Assembly: GCA_900555805.1 (NCBI GenBank)
Contig: USMJ01000091.1
Location: 1 to 5,761, forward strand
DNA length: 5,761 nucleotides
Direction of reading: 5' to 3'
Source: an uncultured Oscillospiraceae bacterium
GTDB taxonomy: Bacteria; Bacillota; Clostridia; Oscillospirales; Acutalibacteraceae
The position numbers were made by a program, and so were the translations under genes. The stretch's first letter is position 1. Every line of letters starts with the position of its first letter. The notes below the pieces were generated by a model. That model saw nothing but the letters and a program-made list of their open reading frames with translations. It did not search any database and was not told where the DNA came from. This document shows, piece by piece, positions 1 to 5,761 of this stretch.

Positions 1-11
1 ACGCCGCCGAA
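1..11 (-). repeat. Truncated copy of a GC-rich hairpin arm, possible dapL terminator
   Basis: The first 11 bases (ACGCCGCCGAA) are identical to positions 5493-5503, which form the end of the right arm of the GC-rich hairpin at 5473-5500 plus three flanking bases. Read on the minus strand, it begins 7 nt after the dapL stop codon, where an operon terminator would be expected. The rest lies outside the window, so neither the stem nor a U-tract can be confirmed. Confidence 0.35.
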
Positions 12-17
12 ATATAT

Positions 18-1199
18 TCAAGCTTTCAATATCTTCTCGAAGCGTTCCATAGCTTCGAGCGTTTTTTCACGGGTCGAAAATGCCGTAAGTCTGAAATATC
101 CGCAGCCGTTTTCGCCGAAGCCGTCGCCGGGGGTGATGACTATATGCGCTTTTTCAAGAGCAAAATCGAAGAAGTCCCAGCCACTTAAATTTTCCGGACA
201 CTTTATCCAGATATAAGGTGAGCTGACGCCGCCTGTGAATTTCACACCGATTCTTTTCATGGCGTCGGTTATAATCTTCGCGTTTTCAAGATAGAAGTCA
301 AGATTTTCCTTGATCTCTTTCTTGCCGTTTTCTGTGTATATCGCCTCTGCCGCTTTCTGAGTGACATAGGATACGCCGTTGGTTTTGGTGCTTTGTCTGC
401 GCATCCACAATGAGCGAAGCTGAACTTCGTCTCTGACAAGTTCGTTCGGAACGACCGTATAGCCGCAGCGAAGTCCCGTGAAGCCTGCCGTCTTTGAATA
501 TGAGCATATCTCTATGGCGCAGGTCTTTGCTCCGTGAATTTCATATATGCTTCTCGGGCAGTTTTCTCTGACGAAGCCCTCATACGCTGAGTCGCAGATT
601 ATGATGCTGTCGTTTTTGTTCGCATAGTCGACCCAGCATCTGAGCTGTTCGTAGTTATACGCTGCTCCTGTCGGGTTGTTCGGCGTGCAGAGATAAATAA
701 CGTCATATTTTTCTTCGGGCGGTAAGGGTAAAAATCCGTTCTCTTCGGTTGCACCGAGAAAAGAAATCTTTCTTCCGTCCATGATGTTTATGTCGGCATA
801 AGCCGGGTAGACGGGGTCGGTTATGAGAACGCTGTTATCCTCGCCGAGGATGTCGTTGAGGTTTCCGAGGTCGTTTCCCGCGCCGTCGGAAATGAAGATT
901 TCGTCGTCGGTCAGCTCGACGCCCTTTTCGAGATAGTCTTCTCTGATTTTTTCGCGCAGGAATTTATATCCCTGCTCGGGGCCGTAGCCCCTGAATGTGT
1001 CGGAGCATCTCATTTCGTCGACCGCGGCGTGCATCGCCTTTATGACTTCGTCGCAAAGCGGCAAGGTGACGTCGCCGACTCCCATGTCGATGAGATCGCT
1101 GTTCGGATTTTCCTTGATGAATTTATTTTTACGCCTTTCGATTTCTGTGAAAAGGTATCTGTTCTTTAAATTTAAGAAATTTTTGTTTATTGTCGCCAT
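18..1199 (-). CDS. dapL: LL-diaminopimelate aminotransferase
   Basis: This is a cytoplasmic PLP-dependent fold-type I aminotransferase. It converts tetrahydrodipicolinate to LL-diaminopimelate using glutamate, bypassing the succinylase/acetylase branch of the lysine pathway. The 393 residues match the family's usual size of about 400. Visible motifs are GVGDVTLPL near residue 40, GYGPEQGY at 71-78, NNPTG at 174-178, D203 and Y206 in CDSAYEGF, the PLP lysine K236 in SYSKTAGFTG, N274 in TNGVS, and R370 in YFRLTAF, the expected carboxylate-binding arginine. The segment SDGAGND (104-110) lacks the lysine usual in DapL (DGAK-x-D). It is the last visible gene of the pyrG-dapF-dapL operon, and its ATG overlaps the dapF stop (TGATG), suggesting translational coupling. 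An in-frame TTG one codon upstream is an alternative start. The family call is secure; exact substrate preference is inferred. Confidence 0.95.
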   Translation of the reverse strand: MATINKNFLNLKNRYLFTEIERRKNKFIKENPNSDLIDMGVGDVTLPLCDEVIKAMHAAVDEMRCSDTFRGYGPEQGYKFLREKIREDYLEKGVELTDDEIFISDGAGNDLGNLNDILGEDNSVLITDPVYPAYADINIMDGRKISFLGATEENGFLPLPPEEKYDVIYLCTPNNPTGAAYNYEQLRCWVDYANKNDSIIICDSAYEGFVRENCPRSIYEIHGAKTCAIEICSYSKTAGFTGLRCGYTVVPNELVRDEVQLRSLWMRRQSTKTNGVSYVTQKAAEAIYTENGKKEIKENLDFYLENAKIITDAMKRIGVKFTGGVSSPYIWIKCPENLSGWDFFDFALEKAHIVITPGDGFGENGCGYFRLTAFSTREKTLEAMERFEKILKA

Positions 1200-2038
1200 C
1201 AAATATCGACCTCCCCGTTAAAAGTGAACTCCGCGCCGCCTGTCATCATCACGCCGTCATCGGTGCAGGCGATATCAAGCTCGCCGCCGAGAAGCTCAAC
1301 TCTGACGGTCTTATTTTTCGGTACGCGCCCGAGCTTTACCGCCGCCGAGACCGCAGCGCACGCGCCCGTGCCGCAAGCGAGAGTTTCGCCGCTTCCTCTT
1401 TCGCAGACTCGCATCTTTAAATTGCCGCCGTCGGTCTGACTTATGAATTCGACATTGACGCCCTCGGGGAATATTCCGCTTGAAGCTATCGAGTTTCCGA
1501 TATCTACGACATTGAGACTTTCTATATCATCACAGAATATAACGCAATGCGGATTTCCCATTGACACACAGGTTCCCTTGTACGTTATATTATTGACGGT
1601 TATCTCACCGTCGAGCATTTCCTTTTTGTCGCTTATGACCGGGATTTTGTCCGTCTCGAACACGGGCTTGCCCATGTTCACGGTCAGCGAAACGACCTTG
1701 CCGTTTTCCGTGTTGACCGAAAGCTCCTTTATGCCGCTTTTGGTCTCGATTGTCAGCTTATCCTTGCGGACGCCGCGCTTTTCATATATATATCTTCCGA
1801 CGCAGCGTATGCCGTTGCCGCACATATTTCCCTCGCTTCCGTCGAGGTTATACATCTTCATCCTACAGTCGGCTTTATCCGACGGGCATATCAGGATAAC
1901 GCCGTCTCCGCCGACGCCGAAGTGTCTGTCGGAAAGTCTGACGGCGAGCGCTGACGGATCTTTGACCGTTTGTTCAAAGCAGTCGATATAGATATAGTCG
2001 TTGCCGCAGCCCTGCATTTTGGTGAATCTGAGTTTCAT
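1199..2038 (-). CDS. dapF: Diaminopimelate epimerase
   Basis: This cytoplasmic, cofactor-independent epimerase interconverts LL- and meso-diaminopimelate, the step after DapL. Meso-DAP feeds peptidoglycan cross-linking and lysine synthesis. The 279 residues are standard length. Diagnostic motifs are MQGCGNDYIYID at 8-19, DGSEGNMCGNGIRCVGRY around 66-83 with catalytic C73, MGNPHCV at 160-166, and ERGSGETLACGTGACAA around 213-229 with catalytic C222. The two cysteines are the acid/base pair of the two-cysteine mechanism. The ATG start lies 3 nt after the pyrG stop. A purine-rich AGGGAGAG (2045-2052 on the plus-strand numbering) embedded in the last pyrG codons serves as ribosome site. The TGA stop overlaps the dapL ATG. 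No truncation or missing key residue is seen. Confidence 0.97.
   Translation of the reverse strand: MKLRFTKMQGCGNDYIYIDCFEQTVKDPSALAVRLSDRHFGVGGDGVILICPSDKADCRMKMYNLDGSEGNMCGNGIRCVGRYIYEKRGVRKDKLTIETKSGIKELSVNTENGKVVSLTVNMGKPVFETDKIPVISDKKEMLDGEITVNNITYKGTCVSMGNPHCVIFCDDIESLNVVDIGNSIASSGIFPEGVNVEFISQTDGGNLKMRVCERGSGETLACGTGACAAVSAAVKLGRVPKNKTVRVELLGGELDIACTDDGVMMTGGAEFTFNGEVDI
1210..1216 (-). promoter_or_regulatory. Ribosome binding site of dapL
   Basis: The minus strand reads GGGGAGG, lying inside the 3' end of dapF. The gap is 10 nt to the ATG at 1199 and 7 nt to the TTG at 1202. Spacing slightly favours TTG, while codon preference and the TGATG overlap favour ATG. I chose ATG; the two proteins differ by one residue. 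Confidence 0.75.
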
Positions 2039-2041
2039 TTT

Positions 2042-3754
<1,713 letters not shown>

Positions 3755-3777
3755 GTCGCTCAAAATTTCCGCATTTT

Positions 3778-3807
3778 ATTATATCAAACGCCTAATCTGT
3801 TTGTCAA
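3778..3807 (-). promoter_or_regulatory. Sigma-A promoter of the pyrG-dapF-dapL operon
   Basis: On the minus strand, consensus TTGACA (3807-3802) is followed after 18 nt by consensus TATAAT (3783-3778). It has a TGN extended -10 immediately upstream (TGATATAAT). Transcription should start near 3771, giving a leader of about 115 nt before the pyrG ATG. No GGGC-type initial sequence like that of Bacillus subtilis pyrG is visible; the start region reads ATGCGGAAA. Confidence 0.85.
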
Positions 3808-3857
3808 TATAAATGTTAAATATTTTTACCCGAATTTAAATGTCATATTTTCAAAAT

Positions 3858-3876
3858 AAGCGTTGACAAAACGCTT
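3858..3876. promoter_or_regulatory. Inverted repeat over a -35 box, candidate operator
   Basis: AAGCGTT (3858-3864) and AACGCTT (3870-3876) are perfect 7-bp inverted arms separated by GACAA. They overlap the -35 hexamer of the plus-strand promoter, so a bound dimeric repressor could block RNA polymerase. The arms are LacI-family-like in having a central CG, but the spacing does not fit the CcpA cre consensus. No cognate regulator gene is in the window. Confidence 0.45.
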
Positions 3877-3891
3877 TGCATATAGTATTAT
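3863..3891 (+). promoter_or_regulatory. Sigma-A promoter of the secreted-protein gene
   Basis: Consensus TTGACA (3863-3868), a 17-nt spacer and TATTAT (3886-3891, one mismatch to consensus). Transcription is expected to start near 3898, giving a 5' UTR of about 39 nt. It diverges from the pyrG promoter, with about 55 bp of AT-rich DNA between the two -35 boxes. Confidence 0.85.
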
Positions 3892-3894
3892 ATT

Positions 3895-3912
3895 TTTGTG
3901 CATAAGCACAAA
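3895..3912 (+). promoter_or_regulatory. Inverted repeat at the transcription start
   Basis: TTTGTGC (3895-3901) and GCACAAA (3906-3912) are perfect 7-bp arms around the loop ATAA. The predicted +1 near 3898 falls in the left arm, so the mRNA could begin with GUGC-AUAA-GCAC. It may be a 5'-end stabilising stem-loop or a second operator; the sequence does not decide between them. Confidence 0.4.
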
Positions 3913-3925
3913 TTCTATATAAAAC

Positions 3926-3930
3926 GGAGG
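3926..3930 (+). promoter_or_regulatory. Ribosome binding site that sets the start at 3937
   Basis: GGAGG followed by a 6-nt spacer (AAGAAA) and ATG at 3937. This is ideal spacing. It rules out the in-frame GTG at 3898, which coincides with the predicted transcription start and has no upstream ribosome site. Confidence 0.9.
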
Positions 3931-3936
3931 AAGAAA

Positions 3937-5370
3937 ATGTTTAACTCAAGCAAAAAATCGTTTTCAAGGTTCCTTTGCGCAGTGCTCTCGCTGATACTCA
4001 TAGTTTCAACGTTTATTATGCCCGTCGGCGCAGTTGAACCTTGCACTAACGGACACAAGGACGCAAATTCGGACTACTTATGCGATGTCTGCGGCATGTT
4101 CACGGGAAAGGCATCGGGGCTTGCAGTTGTCTCCGCAAAGGCGACGTCTGTCAAAATCAAGTGGAACAATGTTCCCGGAGCCGACGGATATAAGGTATAT
4201 ATCAAAGACGGTGTCGTATTTGAAGACGAGAGTGACGACTACGGCGAAATTTGGCTTCTTGACGACGGCGCGTTGATCGCCGACGTAACATCAGCCTCCT
4301 GCACAATAGTCGGATTGACGCCGTCATGCAAATATTCCGTAGTAGTTTACGCGTACAAAAAAGTCGGAGCAAATAAGATAGACGGCGACAAAAGCGCAAC
4401 GCTTTCTATCAACACAGTCCCCGCAAAAGTCGGCGGCTTAAAGGGCAGCGCTCTTGCGACGAGAGTAACGCTCACATGGAAGCCCGACGTCGTCAACAGC
4501 GATGTAAGATACAATATCTTCCAATATGACAGCGCGAAAAAGACATGGAAGAAGATAAAGACCACGAAATACGACAACTACACGGTAACGGGTCTCAAGA
4601 AGAACAAGACATACAAATTCAGAGTTCAGGCTTTCTATAAAGAAGGCAAAAAGACATACACCGGAAATGTCAGCAAGACTCTCACCGTCAAGACGGGCGA
4701 CACTCAACTCAACATCAAGTCAACGAGGCTCGCTGTCGGAGCAAAGCTGAACCTCTTTGTTGACGGCACAAGCAAGAAGGTCACATGGTCGTCAAGCGAC
4801 AAGAAGATCGCCACCGTCAGTTCAAAGGGCGTTGTCAAGGGCGTCAAGGCAGGCAAGGTAACGATCACCGCAAAGGTCGGCAAGAAGAGCTACACCTGCA
4901 AGGTCAAAGTCATGACCGCTTCCGCTTATCTCGATTGGTTCTTCAAAAAGAATCCCATCATTGCCTCAGAAAGCGCGGGCGGCGCAAAGCTTTCTTTCAT
5001 TGGATATGAAAATGGCAAGTATGCAATGAGCATACTTGACGCAACAAACGGCTTAACGAACTTCACGGTATCGTTCAAAAAGGACGCAAAGAGCGCCAAG
5101 GCACAAATCGGCTATGTCAGCGTCAATGAAGAAACATTTGATATCAAGAGCTTTGAAGGAAACGGAAAGTTCGCTATTGCGAAATACACAGGCAAGAAAA
5201 ATCAGCCATCATTCAAGTTCAAAGATCTCGACGGAGTGAACAAGGGCGACGCCAAGAAAATCTCGAACAAGGCCATGAGCGACGCTTTCGCAAGCTGGAA
5301 CAAGCTTCTCAAAAAGGAAACGGGGCTGACGCTGAAAGCCCTCGGCTTCACGGCTTACAAGGCGAAATAA
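3937..5370 (+). CDS. Secreted Fn3 and group-2 Ig-like domain protein
   Basis: This is a 477-residue exported protein of unknown specific role. Residues 1-32 form a Sec signal peptide: basic n-region with K6, K7 and R11, hydrophobic core about 12-30, likely cleavage VGA/VEP after A32. A short Cys/Asp motif follows (C36, H40, D42, N44, D46, C49, C52). Fn3-like domain 1 spans about 60-160, with an acidic insertion at 91-117. Fn3-like domain 2 spans about 162-253. A Big_2-type Ig-like domain spans about 256-326, with the hallmark VTWSSSDKKIATVSSKGVV and GKVTITAKVG. The last 150 residues match no family I know. About 72 of 477 residues are lysine. No LPXTG, SLH, dockerin or enzymatic motif is visible, so it is probably released or bound non-covalently, perhaps in adhesion or glycan binding. 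It is monocistronic: own promoter, own terminator. Fn3/Big_2 assignment is firm; function is inferred. Confidence 0.93.
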   Translation: MFNSSKKSFSRFLCAVLSLILIVSTFIMPVGAVEPCTNGHKDANSDYLCDVCGMFTGKASGLAVVSAKATSVKIKWNNVPGADGYKVYIKDGVVFEDESDDYGEIWLLDDGALIADVTSASCTIVGLTPSCKYSVVVYAYKKVGANKIDGDKSATLSINTVPAKVGGLKGSALATRVTLTWKPDVVNSDVRYNIFQYDSAKKTWKKIKTTKYDNYTVTGLKKNKTYKFRVQAFYKEGKKTYTGNVSKTLTVKTGDTQLNIKSTRLAVGAKLNLFVDGTSKKVTWSSSDKKIATVSSKGVVKGVKAGKVTITAKVGKKSYTCKVKVMTASAYLDWFFKKNPIIASESAGGAKLSFIGYENGKYAMSILDATNGLTNFTVSFKKDAKSAKAQIGYVSVNEETFDIKSFEGNGKFAIAKYTGKKNQPSFKFKDLDGVNKGDAKKISNKAMSDAFASWNKLLKKETGLTLKALGFTAYKAK

Positions 5371-5386
5371 GTTAATTCCAACACGG

Positions 5387-5416
5387 TACGGCAGCTATAT
5401 GCTGCCGTATTTTTTT
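5387..5416 (+). terminator. Rho-independent terminator of the secreted-protein gene
   Basis: TACGGCAGC (5387-5395), loop TATAT and GCTGCCGTA (5401-5409) form a perfect 9-bp stem followed by seven T (5410-5416). It begins 16 nt after the stop codon. The heptamer GGTACGG at its left side (5385-5391) recurs just beyond the T-run (5421-5427). Confidence 0.93.
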
Positions 5417-5472
5417 GTTTGGTACGGGTGAGTATAATGCTGTCGGGAAGTCAGCGGTCGGAGGGAGGAAAA

Positions 5473-5500
5473 GGCGGCGTGCGCATTTGTGCACGCCGCC
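5473..5500 (-). terminator. GC-rich 12-bp hairpin, likely minus-strand terminator
   Basis: GGCGGCGTGC (5473-5482) and GCACGCCGCC (5491-5500) pair perfectly, extended inward by a G-T wobble and a C-G pair around the loop ATTT. On the minus strand the stem is followed by TTTTCC (5472-5467); on the plus strand it is followed by GAAGTC. It therefore fits termination of the leftward gene ending at 5629 better than the rightward one. Its flank (5493-5503) recurs at window positions 1-11. Confidence 0.6.
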
Positions 5501-5519
5501 GAAGTCGGGCAAGCAGAAA

Positions 5520-5553
5520 TCCCGGGCGCGGTAAGCGAAGCGAGTGCCCGGGA
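5520..5553. repeat. GC-rich inverted repeat (second of three)
   Basis: TCCCGGGCGC (5520-5529) and GTGCCCGGGA (5544-5553) form a 10-bp stem with one G-T wobble, around a 14-nt loop rich in AAGCGAAGCGA. No T-run follows on either strand, so a terminator role is not supported. It may be a dispersed intergenic repeat or an RNA-stabilising hairpin. Confidence 0.6.
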
Positions 5554-5580
5554 AGCAGGGAAAAACCCCGACAACAAGCA

Positions 5581-5610
5581 ATCGGGCGTACATGAACATG
5601 TACGCCCGAT
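5581..5610. repeat. Near-perfect 30-bp palindrome (third of three)
   Basis: ATCGGGCGTACATG (5581-5594) and CATGTACGCCCGAT (5597-5610) are perfect 14-bp arms separated only by AA. It begins 18 nt downstream of the stop of the minus-strand gene. There is no immediate T-run on either strand. It could be a transcript-end stem, a protein-binding palindrome or a copy of a dispersed repeat. Confidence 0.7.
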
Positions 5611-5628
5611 ATTATGCTGTTGTTATAA

Positions 5629-5761
5629 TTAACCGAATTTCTTAAGCAAGGTATCGACAAGAGTTATAAGCCAATTAAACAGCGAGTATAAAAGCGATAC
5701 CAATTTCTGCTGTTTGGTCTGCGGATGCTCAAGTTCCTTATCGGCTGTCCAATAGGTGTCA
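5629..5761 (-). CDS. C-terminal end of an unidentified protein (partial)
   Basis: An open frame enters from the right edge (first full codon GAC at 5760-5758) and runs 43 codons to TAA at 5631-5629. The visible protein starts DTYWTADKELEHPQTKQQ and ends in a hydrophobic stretch closing with VDTLLKKFG. Polar residues S, S, N, T, D, K recur every 3-4 positions in the last 25 residues, which predicts an amphipathic helix with one polar face. Similar hydrophobic tails rich in W/F and K are, from memory, common at the ends of extracellular Clostridia proteins, but this is weak evidence. The gene converges on the secreted-protein gene and is followed by the hairpin cluster. Start, length and function lie outside the window. 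Confidence 0.65.
   Translation of the reverse strand, partial: DTYWTADKELEHPQTKQQKLVSLLYSLFNWLITLVDTLLKKFG

Noticed and set aside
1443..1991. 182-codon plus-strand open frame over dapF
   Set aside because: Antisense to an intact dapF with both catalytic cysteines; low-complexity Ser/Pro/Leu translation with no family resemblance.
3765..3775. B. subtilis-type GGGC reiterative initiation for pyrG
   Set aside because: The predicted start region reads ATGCGGAAA on the minus strand with no GGGC or G-run, so that exact mechanism is not supported.
3864..3882. CcpA cre site at the secreted-gene promoter
   Set aside because: The minus strand TGCAAAGCGTTTTGTCA resembles cre but has extra bases on both sides of the central CG compared with the consensus, so I only call a generic dyad.
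5473..5610. CRISPR array
   Set aside because: The three palindromes differ in sequence and spacing; there are no repeated units with unique spacers and no cas genes.
5591..5644. 17-codon plus-strand peptide starting at ATG 5591
   Set aside because: It starts inside the palindrome, has no ribosome site, and overlaps the edge gene in antisense.
5372..5660. Overlapping minus-strand open frames through the hairpin cluster
   Set aside because: They run through the terminator and three inverted repeats, encode Arg/Pro/Cys-rich runs typical of GC-rich noncoding DNA, and overlap each other and the end of the edge gene.

Overview
The window looks like a piece of a Clostridia chromosome, probably a gut-type Oscillospirales/Ruminococcaceae relative. 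This is inferred from the DapL route to meso-diaminopimelate, strong AGGAGG-type ribosome sites, consensus sigma-A promoters, and a secreted Fn3/Ig-like protein with a short Cys/Asp-rich motif. I did not identify a species.

Left part (about 18-3655, all minus strand): a tight three-gene operon transcribed right to left in the order pyrG (CTP synthase), dapF (diaminopimelate epimerase), dapL (LL-diaminopimelate aminotransferase). pyrG and dapF are separated by 3 nt. The dapF stop and the dapL ATG overlap as TGATG. DapL makes LL-DAP and DapF converts it to meso-DAP for peptidoglycan and lysine. CTP synthase supplies CTP for phospholipid, wall polymer and RNA synthesis, so the operon ties nucleotide supply to envelope growth.

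Middle (3656-3936): a divergent intergenic region with two convincing sigma-A promoters. The minus-strand promoter (consensus -35, extended consensus -10) drives pyrG through a leader of about 115 nt. That leader holds a hairpin followed by a U-rich tract, which resembles a transcription attenuator. The plus-strand promoter drives the secreted-protein gene. Its -35 is covered by a 7+7 bp inverted repeat (candidate operator), and its transcript should begin at or near a small stem-loop.

Right part (3937-5370, plus strand): a 477-residue exported protein with a signal peptide, a Cys/Asp-rich motif, two Fn3-like domains, one group-2 bacterial Ig-like domain and a C-terminal region of about 150 residues that I do not recognise. 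It ends at a textbook intrinsic terminator.

Right edge (5371-5761): a convergent intergenic region of 258 bp packed with GC-rich hairpins, then the last 43 codons of a minus-strand gene that runs off the window. One hairpin arm shares an exact 11-mer with the first 11 bases of the window, just downstream of dapL. This suggests a dispersed terminator or hairpin repeat used at the ends of several transcription units.

I see no tRNA, rRNA, CRISPR array, transposase, phage gene or defence-type system. The most interesting material is regulatory: the pyrG leader, the operator-like dyad and the hairpin cluster. The unassigned C-terminal domain and the truncated edge gene come next.
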